Shown: one piece after another, positions 52,631 through 63,729 of the stretch | Layout of the letters: every line of letters starts with the position of its first letter | Position numbering within the stretch: the first letter of the stretch is position 1 | NCBI GenBank assembly: GCA_948146395.1 | Contig: OX411555.1 | Coordinates: 43,702,225-43,766,224 of the forward strand | DNA length: 64,000 nt | DNA from: Fragum whitleyi | Taxonomy: Eukaryota; Mollusca; Bivalvia; Cardiida; Cardiidae | Direction of reading: 5' to 3' | The notes under the pieces: model-generated | Databases searched by the model: none | What the model saw: the letters and a program-made list of their open reading frames with translations, nothing else | What the model was told of the DNA's origin: nothing | Translations under genes and position numbers: made by a program

Positions 52631-52975
52631 TGTCGTGTAGTCTCCAAGGAATAAAGGAACAACAAAGAAGAATATAGCCAGTGAATCGTATAATGAAAGC
52701 CAAAGAAGACTTCATGGACTAGTGGAGCAGCCAAAAATACAAGTCCTTGATGCATAAATTGCTCGGGCTTATATACACAGCCAGAACAATAAAATACATC
52801 AAAACATACATGCACATACAATAAAATTCTCATTAACTTAATACACTTCTATTATTCATCCCCTGAAATATGTATCTTCTTGTCAACAGGTAAACTTTTT
52901 GCACCGAGTTATAGTGTGTTAATGTAAAAGGGGGCACAAAAGAAGAGTGAAATTAACTTTTAAAATTTCATTACA
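52631..52975 (-). mobile_element. LTR of family A, left copy
   Basis: 345 bp from TGTCGTGTAGTCTCC to TTTCATTACA (TG...CA), matching 60851-61196 throughout. A TATATAAG box on the - strand lies at about 52769-52776. No polypurine tract adjoins it and no target duplication is visible across the pair, so the element has been rearranged. Confidence 0.85.
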
Positions 52976-53099
52976 TATTATAGCAAGGCTATCTTTCATG
53001 AAGGAAAAGGCCTTTTGACACTTGGGATTCCATTTAAATTTGGCATGTTTTTTCCTAAGAGCTACTTAAGGTTTGCTAATTTGTGCAAAAATTAATCTA

Positions 53100-53518
53100 T
53101 CAAAAAAGTATGAGTTTTGTATGATCTTTTAGAGTTTCTGACAAAACTATGTCATCAACATAAAATGAGCAAAAGTCCTCAAAACCTTTCAAAGCTTTTT
53201 GCATTAATTCAACAAAATATGATGGACTATTTTTTAAGCCAAACAGTGAACAAAGTAAGACATAACTTCCTTTTAGAGTTGAAAAGTCTGTATAATTTCT
53301 ACTTTCTGGGCTAAGAGGAACATTGAAAAAAACGCTTTTCGTCAAAAGTACTGTTATATTTTGCTTTGCCTAACTTCATCTGAATATCATCTATACAGGG
53401 TAGTATTGTAACGTAAGCTAGTTACATAGGTTAGTTTTCTAAAGTCAATACATACTTGATTTTGCCAATCTTTTTGTCAACGACAACAATACTAGATCTA
53501 AAAGGACTTCTACCCTGT
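53100..53518 (-). pseudogene. Ty3/Gypsy-type reverse transcriptase fragment
   Basis: The - strand translation with frame breaks shows the fingers/palm of a Gypsy-like RT. Motifs in order: an SSIVVVDKKIGK-like start, PCIDDIQMKLGKAKYNSTFD, then in one open frame VPLSPESRNYTDFST, FGLKNSP and the catalytic FYVDDIV box (53100-53345). The upstream part is cut by LTR-B at 53518, and RNase H is missing. Inactive. Confidence 0.85.
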
Positions 53519-53927
53519 TGTAATATACAAGAGCATAAAGCACGTGATCGTATAGTCTTTAATTGTACAACAGCAAACAACAAAGTTCATAATAACAAAC
53601 AGTACAACAGATCAAGGGTTTAGGGTTCGGGTGGACCCTTGAGTCAAAACAACGTTGTCACAGTGATAAGTCAAAACCCGTCTCCTATAAAAATCCAACT
53701 CCTCTTTTGTGCATTAAACTGTTCCTATTTATACCAGTGTATCCTATAATACGTGACATTCAATGACAGCCTTGACAGATAGAGAATGCCCGGAGCGTAA
53801 TGCACCAACATTATCCAAGTGCAAGCCTATCAAAATAGAAAGGGTTGAACTACTTCTTTGTAAACAAGAATGCCATTTTTAATAAAAGGTGGTCAAACAT
53901 GATAAGCCAAAGTCATGTATTATGACA
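53519..53927 (-). mobile_element. LTR of family B, better copy
   Basis: 409 bp, TGTAATATAC to GTATTATGACA, with imperfect terminal inverted repeats. On the - strand it carries a TATAAATA box (about 53725-53733). Directly beyond 53927 the - strand reads AGAAAGAAGGGACT, a good polypurine tract. This makes it the 3' LTR of an element lying at higher coordinates. It interrupts the RT fragment. Confidence 0.8.
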
Positions 53928-55618
53928 AGTCCCTTCTTTCTGTTTTCCAAAGTTCACCTCCCCCTTTTTTATCATTATTATAATATATATATATATATAT
54001 ATTTTTTTTTTTTACTGAATTTTACGAGTAAAGAAACAAAAAAACTTTAAATATCCAAGGTAACTTGCAATAACAAACAATATATTAACTTTATATTTCC
54101 CTCAAATGGAAACACATATACGAAAAAAACCATACAAGAATCATTCAAATAAAATTTAAAGAAACATATAAAGAAAAGTCTATCATTTTACAGTAAAGTC
54201 ATTCGTTTCAACAACACTCTGAGTAAATTATTATTTCTGTAGTAATTAAATACTACAGTAGTAATGTCCATAGTAATTGATAGTGGTTCGGCCATAGTCA
54301 CAGGTAAGGTTCGTAGATGTTGCAGTACTCGATAAGTTTCCTCTTCTTTCCCCCAGCTTACTTACAGGTGCCATGTGGCATCGTTACTATCACGACAGCA
54401 AGAGCTGGGACTAAATCATAAGTGTAGTACGGTGACATTAACTGCTCTACTGTAACATCTTGATGATGACATCAATATTTGTCTAGACTCAACTGGTAAT
54501 CAATTGTTGAACAAATTGTCATACTTGACACAATAGTATGATACATGTACTATCAAATGTTCACAAATTGTCAGGTTATGTATTGCTTTGATTGTTTGAG
54601 GTTTCCTCACAGTGAAGAATTTGCTGATGTTGCATTGTGTATCGGGATGTATGGAACAATATTCACATTCGTTGTAACTTGATAGTTGTTTGAGTCGAAG
54701 TTTCGGTCTACGGTCACACATGACTTTTTGGACATCAAATCTTGGCTACTCCATACAGGTTTTAATAGCAAATCTACTTTACATTCTAGTTCTGACAAGA
54801 AATAACTATTACCAAATGTGCAACAACTTTTTATTTGATAGGAAAAAAAAAACATTGATAGTGCATAATCTAGCATATTCCATTTTTCCTCTACAATGCT
54901 CTTTATTTCATTTGATCTCTCCTTGTTATGATAATTCCCTCCAATGCTTCTAGTGTTTTTTTTTTTTTGTTAATTACGTTTTAGTCATTCTAGATTCCCT
55001 TATCTTAACATAATTCTCCTAACATTCATAAATGTATCTTTTACTATCAAACTGTCTTAATAAAGAAATAGATATAATTAAAAGTTGACTAATCATAAAA
55101 AAATGACAGCTCCCATTACCCTGGAATGCACTTGCATTGAAGTTAGTTACTTGTAAATGTAATTAGCGTGCTTATCAAAATGTCATGTATACACATTTGT
55201 ATACTCAAAACCCTGACATATTCACTTGTCATTTATTAATGCAATGCACAACTGAGCGCATTAGGCTTACATGAGATACTAATCATAGATGTCAAAAAAC
55301 AAAAGGTTTGTACTGAAATACACAACTTAAAATTGCCCTAGAGGACCTTTAGACTTGAAGCTCGGACTTGTTACCCTATTTGTACTTAAATACATACATA
55401 ATTTGTTGACAACTTGTCAGTTTGATCTTGAGGATAACATCCCCAGCTGATATGAATAACAAAACATACATTTCACATTGAATTAATGGAGAAAACATGT
55501 AATTTTCCTTTAACCTTTATATGAAATTATTTACAATTTCAATAGAAATTATTTTTATTCTTTAAGGACCATAATTAATTATCATATGTCCTACATTTCT
55601 CACAAGATTCCTTATTCT
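53928..55618 (-). other. Region between pol and 3' LTR of element B, with ORF remnants
   Basis: Holds the polypurine tract next to the LTR, an (AT)n run at about 53980-54000, and two overlapping frames at 54500-54721 and 54607-54876 (-). I do not recognise these. An env-like third ORF would sit here in some Gypsy elements, but no signal peptide, cleavage site or membrane anchor is clear. Confidence 0.4.
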
Positions 55619-57426
55619 CTAAACAAGCTTTGAGCAATTGGCTCCGAAATGTCTGGCGGCTGTATCGTACCGCGTATTTACATTTGTAATTTGTTCAACG
55701 CTGTCACACTGCATGTGACTAGAACTATTCTCTGTCACAGTTGAATTTTCAAGAGACATATTAGAATCACTATTACCCTGATATGTATACATATCTGTAG
55801 ATGTAGGGTCTGAAGAGATTAATTTGTGACGATTACAATCAGACGCGAGGAGTCGATCATTTTTATGCCCCCCCATCGATAGATTGGGGGCAAATTGTTT
55901 CACTCATGTCTGTCTGTCTGTCTGTCCGTCTGTCCGAAAACATAACCTTGCCAATATCTTCAATCCTATTCAAGATACAAAACTCATATTTGGCATGATG
56001 ATTGATCTCATTGATCCGCGTCCGCTGGTACCAAAGTCAAGGTCATGTGACAAGGTCAAGGTCATCTGTCAAGGTCAAACTTTGAAAAAAAATGCCGTTA
56101 CGGGGGCATTCGTGTTTCACAAACACATCTTGTTATCAGTCACCAATGTCTGATCTGAATCTCTACCATGAATTCTTTCGTAATTAAACTGTCATAGACG
56201 GGTCTGTAAATCTCTCAGATTTGTGTTATCTTCGGAACAAGTTACAGAACTGGAATAGCAGGCATCGCATTTGCTTTTAGTATACAACTTTTTTATACAC
56301 ACATTTGAGTTTGTTATAGAACTCGAATCGGAATTTGTTCCGGATTGATTAGAGTTAAATCTTTTTATGTACCTACAGTTTCTGATTGGCCTAGAATGAA
56401 TTTGATTATCTTCAGGGAGGTCCCAAGAAGTTATTTTGCATTTTCTCTACTGATCGATATGGCACTGGATTATTGAATTATCTTACTGATTCTTCATGAT
56501 AACATTTTTAGGTCCTACAACCCTAATGACTCTGTAGTATGGAAGCCAATTCGGACAAAATTTAGTTCTATTTTGCCTAAAATTTGAGTAAAAGACTGCA
56601 ACGCCAACTTCAAATTTCGTTTCAGACGTGTTTTTATTTGCATGTTTGTTCCTTTTTCTTGTCGCATTGATAATACTTTGATATGCCTGGCAGAAAACTT
56701 CATGACCACGTTCAAAGAGATGTTTGTAATTATCGTCTCCATAGTAATGTGTTCTTTTACCCATAAGATTGTTAACAGGGAGAATCGGGTCTTTCGCAAA
56801 TAGTACATTTTATAAGAACTTAATTTATAGACATATATAGTCTATATAGACACTGCAAAACGAATTCCACCCAAGCTATTTAATAATAACTTATCCCACT
56901 GCAGAGGGTCATATGCCGTTAATTTTGATGTAATTTTGTAAATTACTGCGTGTGATCTCTCATTTTTTCCATTGCTTTGAGGTCTGTAAGTACTTGTTGT
57001 AACATGAACAATATTCATTGAACTTAAGAACTCTTTCATTTTGCGAGATACAAAAACAGATCCGTTATCAGTCAGGAATTTTAAAGGGGAACCATAGCGA
57101 AAAAATATTGTATCAATAAAAACGGTTATCACATCATCTGTTGTAACTTGTTTTGTTGCGACAGCCTGGTGCCATCCAGATAAACTTTCTTGAAACATGA
57201 TTATGTATCTATTCTGTGATTCGGTAATAGGCAAAGGACCAATAATATCGCAAGATAACTCTACAAATGTTCCCAGTTGTGGTTGTTTTTCTAATATTGA
57301 ACTGCACTTGCTTGTCATGTTTACGGCATTGCATGGAATGCATTGGGAATCGTGTGCAATAATATCTGTATAAAGATTAGGCCAGTGAAATGTTTGCTTG
57401 ATAGACATATTATAATCAAATTTCAC
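55619..57426 (-). pseudogene. Gypsy-type integrase and pol C terminus, interrupted
   Basis: The frame 57426-56842 encodes an integrase: the second half of the zinc-binding motif (CIPC) and the catalytic core with D60, D120 and E156, an intact D,D-35-E spacing. The first half of the zinc motif is missing because the copy is truncated at 57426, where a tandem repeat abuts. The frame shifts near 56842 and continues through 56764-56483, a GPY-like tail with VVGPKNVIM. The C-terminal tail (RPIRNCRYIKRF and on) is split by a 275-bp repeat at 55860-56134. Inactive. Confidence 0.85.
55860..56134 (+). repeat. TATGCCCCCC...GGGGGCATTCG element inside the pol remnant
   Basis: Left TTTTATGCCCCCCCATCGAT, GTCTGTCTGTCTGTCCGTC tract, several AAGGTCA words, right GGGGGCATTCGTGTTTCAC then ACACATCTTGTT. 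The pol frame resumes on both sides, so it inserted after the retroelement. Confidence 0.85.
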
Positions 57427-58200
57427 AGGAATGTTCCTTGGGTGACACCTCTATCAGATTCCTTCAAAGATTTTTAATTGGTTGAAAATCATGGCTGTAG
57501 TAGGCGTGGTTAATTTTCATATATGGTAATAGGTGACTTTGCTCAGAAACTTATTGATGAATATCAACCAAATTTCACTGGAATGATCCTTGAGTGACCC
57601 TTTATCAGTCTACATAAAAATTTTGTGATCAGATGAAAAACATGTATTTTTTGGGCAGAGGTCAATTCACTGTATATTATAAAGTGGAAACTTTGATAAT
57701 CCTTTTCTCAGAATCTAACAAATGTATATCAATCAAATATCACAGGAGTGATTCTTAAGTGATCCTTTACAAGTATCTTAAAAAATATTGTGAAAAGATG
57801 AAGAATATGTATTTTATGGGCAGAGGTCATTTCTCTATATGTTTTAGAGTAAAAACTTTGAAAATCATGTTCTCAGAATCTAATTGATGGATATCAACCA
57901 AATTTCACTTGAATGATTCTTTAGTGATCCTTTATCAGTCGACAAAAAATATTTTGATAAAATGAAATATATGTCTTTCATGGTCAGAGGTCATTTCTTC
58001 AGATAGGATATATGGTGGAATATCCAATATAGGGAAAACAAAGTTTTCAAAGTTTAAATAGATGGATTTCAACCAAATATCATAGGAATGTTATTTCTTA
58101 GAATTTGTATCAGTCTGCTAAAAACATTTTTTTAGATGAACAGTATGTATTTTATTGGCAGAGGACATTTTAACATATAAATTGAATATTTGATCACCCT
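57415..58200 (+). repeat. ~165-bp tandem units (family W), copy 3
   Basis: Four or five units with TCAGAATCTAACAAATG, TATCAACCAAATTTCACTGG and ATGTATTTTATGGGCAGAGG. It starts mid-unit at the truncated integrase end. A stray unit continues at about 59080-59175. Confidence 0.75.
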
Positions 58201-58477
58201 TTTGGTATCACCTAAATGATGAATTTTTCTTGACTTATGAAATTGAATAGGCATAAATATTGTAGATTAGAAGGAACAAAACCTTTGTTGACATCCAAAT
58301 GTACAGAAAGATTAGTTGAAATAGGTAGCCTGAGAATACCTCCTGAGATTTAGTCAGTTACCTGAATCAGGGGTGATTCTATACAGAGAGGACAATAGGT
58401 GTAAAATATGTTCTGTCCTACTGAGGTTCAGTGTGGGGTAGAAAGAATTGAGTTGACTGCACACTAAGGCATTGGGC

Positions 58478-58905
58478 AGGGATTGTCACTAACACTTGAT
58501 ATTAAGGAGTCAATTGGACTCCTAACACATGAAATCAAGGAGTCCAAGCTCAAAGTAAGCAGTCCGAATGTTCATAATGGGAGAACATTGTGGAAAAGAA
58601 GAAATTGCTTGTTATAAGCAATTTCTTCTTTTCCACAATGTTCTTCAAAAGTAGAGTTGTTTATTCTCAAAACACTACAGGGTGCAAGGGAATATTTTCT
58701 ACAAGAACTTAAGTAGTGAAAAGATCTACACTTCTAGCAGGTGTTAGAAATGACACTGCGATGTGCATTTGCTTTTCAAAATATTTTCATATGACCCTTG
58801 GAGTCCATCAGACTCCTAACTTGCAAATGGAAGGAGTCCCAACAGGAAAACAAGGAGTCTCGGACTCCCGAACTCCCCTTAGTGTCGAACCCTGTTGGGC
58901 AGAAT
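58478..58905. repeat. GTCACTAAC...GTGTCGAACCCTG element with GGAGTC words
   Basis: The left half (TGTCACTAACACTTG, AAGGAGTCAATTGGACTCC) and right half (CAAGGAGTCTCGGACTCCC, TTAGTGTCGAACCCTG) are partly inverted copies. A foldback hairpin GAAGAAATTGCTTG/CAAGCAATTTCTTC (third core copy of the 31680 family) sits at 58580-58645 between them. Confidence 0.55.
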
Positions 58906-59299
58906 AAAATGAATATGTTGTGTTGAATATTTAACTATTTATCATCATTAGTTAGATTTTTGTTTTGAAGACAAACAATTATTGTGAATAACATCCTTTT
59001 AGTAGTATTTAATGAAAAGTAGAAAGATCTACTATCAAAATTTTGCGAACAAAGTACAGTGTATATTGTGCAGTAACATTCTAAGGTGACCCATTATCAG
59101 ACTGTACAAAATTATTGTGATTTGATGAAAAATATGTGTTTAACAGGCAGCGTTCAATTTTCAATATGCTATTCATTGATCATGATTTTTTCTTTGCAGA
59201 CATATTTCAGCATAAGACACTTAAGAACACACATTTACTTGAAATAAGCATTCACTCATTCATTCACTTCAATTATTGTTTAAATAGCATAATCATCCT

Positions 59300-59812
59300 T
59301 TAATAATCATTATCAGGATAATCAGGCCTCACACATCTTTTAATAGTCAATTTAGTTTTGAGATATTTATAAAACTTTAAAGAATTTAAGCACCTTTCAC
59401 TTCCAGTATCGATTAGACTTCTATTTTTTTTGTTTTGCACCTTTAAAAGACAAGAATTTGGGTTTCCTGATAAATTTACATTAAAGTTGTGTTTCTTTGA
59501 CTGCATGTTGGCTTTGTTATATGCAGCATCTTCTAGTTTTTTGCTGGGCATTGGCTCAACAGTGGCCTTTTTGTTTACAGCCCCAGCACTTAACTCACAG
59601 TGAGATTTCCTGAAGCTTTCTACATGTTTGCTTGTTGTGTGACCCTTTTTATTACATTTTTTGCAATATTTATAGCCACTACCTGGCCCTTTGCCAACCT
59701 CCACGGGGTTGTTCTTCTCTGTTGAAATGTCAAGCCTGTCTGGCTTAGATTTATTTCTCGTTGCACCATCTGTTGACAATGCCGTGCTCTCTAAGTGTAA
59801 TCGGATAGGCAT
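59300..59812 (-). pseudogene. Gag nucleocapsid plus aspartic protease of LTR element A
   Basis: A 170-residue frame. A CCHH-like knuckle CKKCNKKGHTTSKH (about 59631-59675) precedes a retropepsin active-site motif SLIDTGSERCL (about 59385-59420). This fits the gag-pro junction of Ty3/Gypsy elements, nucleic-acid binding then polyprotein cleavage. It stops soon after the protease start, and RT does not follow. Upstream gag is in pieces. Confidence 0.8.
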
Positions 59813-60695
59813 CCTGAAATGTCCTACGTTAGGTTCTTTTTACTTGTGCTCTTATGGATGTGTCGGTCAAGCCGCACAAAATGATTGTTAATTACTGCAA
59901 CTCGATGATCTTGTCAATTGCAGTGTTTCTTTCAGGGTCTCCCCTATCTGATAGAGACAACAATCCTTCAGCAAAGAATTGCACATCTTTGTTATGTTTT
60001 TGTTTTATTGATACTAATTGTTCAAAAGTTTTGGGTTTATCAATAAAAGGCACGTCGGACTGTCAATCTAGAGGTCCTGGATTCGATCTACGACAGCTGC
60101 ACTCATTCTTTCCGACTTTTTGTCTCCCACCATTGGGTTGATAATCTTAGACCTATATGAGATAGCAGCTGGAGGCTAGGAAAGGATGTGGTGGTCGTAC
60201 TGGTGAGAGAAATACCAGGAACCATCGTTAGGTGCTGCAGCCGCTGCGATATAACTGAAAAAATGTTGAAAGCGGCGTTAAACTCCAACCAATCAATCAA
60301 TTATAAATAAAAGGCGAGAATCTTGCTTGTAAATTCTCCTTAAGGTTCGCCCAAGTCCCTGCTTCCTCTGATTCAAGATAACATTTGATATAATCGGACA
60401 CCAGTCCCAACATGTTTGGTAAGCTACCATTTGTTTTCTATGGTAGCTACAGCCATACAAGAATATGTTCTTTTCAACTTGTTTTATCCACGCATCAAAA
60501 TTATGGGGATTTCCATCAAAACACTTAATGGAGAACGGAATTCTACAATTGTCAGTTCTTAAAAGTTTTTGACATCTCTTTTGTGCTTTCTGCTACTATG
60601 TGACTGTTTATGTCCAAGTCTTGGCAATTATGTCTCAAAATCTGATTATTTTTGCGTATGATTTTGGTAAGCGCTTGTAAATGTTGTTCTGCCAT
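59813..60695 (-). pseudogene. Gag remnant of LTR element A
   Basis: From an ATG at 60693-60695 the - strand opens MAEQHLQALTKIIRKNNQIL, then breaks near 60549. Other frames keep gag-like stretches down to 60310. A SINE is inserted at 60052-60305. About 155 bp separate the ATG from the LTR, a plausible leader. Confidence 0.55.
60052..60305 (+). mobile_element. tRNA-derived SINE, copy 5, with target duplication
   Basis: Begins ACGTCGGACTGTCAATC (5'-truncated), B-box-like TGGATTCGATC, body GATAGCAGCTGGAGGCTAGG, tail AAAGCGGCGTTAAACTCC then (AATC)n. Flanked by AATAAAAGGC at 60042-60051 and 60306-60315. The gag sequence resumes after it, so this SINE is younger than the retroelement. Confidence 0.9.
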
Positions 60696-60850
60696 TTTCA
60701 ACTTAAAGTAAAACTAAAAAGAGCTAGTTATAGGATTTATGATTTATAAAGCTAAATACCTTGTAGTAACTGTTTGACTTCTAGCTTTGTATAGTGTCTG
60801 TCTGTTTGTTCACTTATTCTGTCCTTCCCGTTGTGTTTCGACTTGCAAGT

Positions 60851-61196
60851 TGTGGTGTAATCTCCAAGGAATGAATGAACAACTAAGATGAATGTAGCCA
60901 GTGAGAACGTATAATGTGAGCCAAAGAAGACGTCGTGGACAAGTGGAACAGCCAGAGATACAAGTCCCCGATGTGTGAATTGCTCGGGCTTATATACACA
61001 TCCAGAACAATAAAATACATCAAAACATACAAGCACATACAATAAAATTCTCATTAACTAAGTATACTTTAATTATTCATCTCCCAAAATATGTATCTAC
61101 TTATCAACAGGTAAACTCTTTTGCACTGAGTAAAAGTGTGTTATAGAAAAAGGGGGCATAAAGAAAATAGTGAAATTAACGTTAAATTTCACTACA
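60851..61196 (-). mobile_element. LTR of family A, right copy (5' LTR)
   Basis: 346 bp, TGTGGTGTAATCTCC to TTTCACTACA, closely matching 52631-52975. On the - strand a TATATAAG box lies at about 60989-60997, appropriate for the promoter of the gag on its left. A primer-binding site next to it is not obvious. Confidence 0.85.
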
Positions 61197-61866
61197 CGCC
61201 TTTTCCTTAAAATTTGATTGAGGAAGGAGTTCTCGGGTAAAACCCGGAAACCATGTAATTATAGGTAATCATTTTATTGAAATGTGATGGTTATAGAAAT
61301 CAAGTTGGAATCTTAATTACTAGTAATTTTAGTGGGAAGTAATTATAACCTCGGGCGAGTAATAATTGCTACTCTAATAAGGTGACGGATCATTAAAACA
61401 GTGATACATATGGTTGTGAAATCATACCCAGTTTGTAGCCTGAATGTACACAGTACAATGAGGATAAGAAGAGTCATAGGGTTTCTCTGTGAATATATGA
61501 AACATAATTTCTGAGAAAGAACTTCTAAGCATTGATACGTATTTTGGGTAATAGGCATTTTATATAGAGTAAAAGGTCGAAAGCATCTTAGAACATAAGA
61601 AAAAAAGGTTGGTTATTTTTTCAGCAAATTTTGAAATGTTCTCAATAAGAAATATTCATAGGAATGGGGAATTGATATATAATGATAATATATGATAAAC
61701 ATGTACAGAAAAACAATAGTAAAAACGTTCGCAAACAACGAAATTACACGCCCATATAAATCATAAGCACAGCAAAACATTAATTACATAGTGAAATTTT
61801 GAGTAATAACGTACAAATGATATAATAGTTATAATAGCTAAATGATATACATTTTGGGCCCTTCAA
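61197..61866. other. Nothing recognised
   Basis: AT-rich. The 71-codon frame at 61343-61558 (-) has no motif I know. Confidence 0.4.
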
Positions 61867-62650
61867 TTTTTATGCCTCCGTATCGAAAGATCGGGGGCAT
61901 ATTGTTTTACTGTTGTCCGTCTGTCCGTCTGTCTGTCTGTCTGTCTGCAAAAGTTAACCAAAAAACTTAACATTGCCAATATCTTCAAGCCTATTCAAGG
62001 TACAAGGCTCATATTTGGCATGATGGTAGATCTCAATGATCCGCATCTGCTGATACCAAAGTCAAGGTCATGTGACAAGGTCAAGGTCATCTCTCAAGGT
62101 CAAATAACTCAAAAAGTTAACCAAAAAACTTAACATTGCCAATATCTTCAAACCTATTCAAGATACAAGGCTCATATTTGGCATGATGATAGATCTCAAT
62201 GATCCACATCTGCTGATACCAAAGTCAAGGTCATGTGACAAGGGCAAGGTCATCTCTCAAGGTCAAATAACTTAAAAAGTTAACCAAAAAACTTAACATT
62301 GCCAATATCTTCAAGCCTATTCAAGATACAAGGCTCATATTTGGCATGATGATAGATCTCAATGATCCGCATCTGCTGATACCAAAGTCAAGGTCATGTG
62401 ACAAGGTCAAGGTCATCTCTCAAGGTCAAATAACTCAAAAAGTTAACCAAAAAACTTAACATTGCCAATATCTTCAAACCTATTCAAGATACAAGGCTCA
62501 TATTTGGCATGATGATAGATCTCAATGATCCGCATCCCCTGGAACCAAAGTCATGGTCATGTGACAAGGTCAAGGTCATCTCTCAAGGTTTAACTTTGAA
62601 AAAAAAAATGCTGTTACGGGGGCATTCGTGTTTCACAAACACATCTTGTT
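61867..62650 (+). repeat. TATGCCTCCG...GGGGGCATTCG element with 163-bp x 4 core
   Basis: The word GTTAACCAAAAAACTTAACA starts at 61953, 62116, 62279 and 62442, an exact 163-bp period. Each unit carries at least three AAGGTCA or TCAAGGTCA words. Ends match 55860-56134, but that copy has only one core unit, so the core expanded here. Confidence 0.9.
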
Positions 62651-63058
62651 TTATTTATTTTTTTTAACGGTTGAACTTTATGGAAGTTTTCTAGGAAAGA
62701 ATTCTGTTGAGTACTTTACTAGAAACAAAGGAAATAGGTACTTTTATGAAATTGACTCAATTGAAAAATAAAGCTTACAAAAAGAAATCTTTCCATGGTC
62801 TATCAGACTTAAATACTCATGATTGTGACTGAAACTGAATCGACAGATAATAGACCGAATCTTTGCTCTTTATTAGCCTTGTGACAAAACAAGTAGCTAA
62901 TTTCCCTCCTAACGGTAATTTATCGCGTGAATTGAAAGGAAATATAGTGAAAAAAACCCCCAAAAACGATGTAATATAAGAAATGAAATAAAGAAATTGA
63001 AACATTGGAAGATTGTTAAATCTGCGCAAATCTGGGGGTGAAATTTTAATTATGTATA
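62651..63058. other. Nothing recognised
   Basis: AT-rich spacer without repeat structure or credible frame. Confidence 0.4.
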
Positions 63059-63330
63059 GGTACAACAGTTTTGTTTGTTTGAAAACGTTTGAAACGCCGT
63101 TTTCAAATTGTTTTCAGTGTATTTGAATGTACTAGCGTAACAATAGTAATTGTCATGTATTTGAAATTTAAACATTGTTCTGAGTTTGAAATCATAATCG
63201 AATAGGTACACCAGTTTTGTTTGTTTGAAAACGTTTGAAACGCCGATTTCAAATATTTTTCAGTCTATTTGAATGTACTAGCGTAACAATAGTAATTGTT
63301 ATGCAATAGAAATTAACATTGTATAATGAA
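63059..63330 (+). repeat. 146-bp two-copy tandem repeat
   Basis: GGTACAACAGTTTTGTTTG starts at 63059 and its near copy at 63205. Both continue through GAAAACGTTTGAAACGCCG and GTACTAGCGTAACAATAG. Confidence 0.85.
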
Positions 63331-63484
63331 ATCATGTATTGTGGAAACTGACATGCAAACAAATAGAAGAAATGAAAATAGATTTGTGAAAACTATGCAT
63401 TTTACCAAATCATTAACACAGGTTTTGAAAACAAATAAAATGAAAACAAATAAATCTAAAATTTCGTTACTAGTGCTAATGTGT

Positions 63485-63728
63485 GTTCAAATTGAGTTTG
63501 TTGTCCATGTTCCACTTGAGTTTGTTGTCCTTTTTCCTTGTCGGGTAGTCCAAAAGAGGGTCCGGCCGTAAGGTTAAATCTGCGGCATGCTGTCCATTTA
63601 CACTGTGTTCAAATTGAGTTTGTTGTCCATGTTCCACTTGAGTTTGTTGTCCTTTTCCTTGTCGGGTAGTCCAAAAGACGGTCCGGCCGTAAGGTTAAAT
63701 CTGTGGCACGCTGTCCATTTACTCTACA
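63485..63728 (+). repeat. 122-bp two-copy tandem repeat
   Basis: GTTCAAATTGAGTTTGTTG starts at 63485 and 63607. Both units run through TCGGGTAGTCCAAAAGA.GG and GTCCGGCCGTAAGG to TGTCCATTTAC. The second unit overlaps the 3' end of a - strand frame. Confidence 0.85.
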
Positions 63729-63729
63729 C

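Noticed and set aside
54500..54876. Envelope-like gene of an endogenous retroelement
   Set aside because: Position fits, but the frames are short and overlapping and show no clear signal peptide, cleavage site or membrane anchor.
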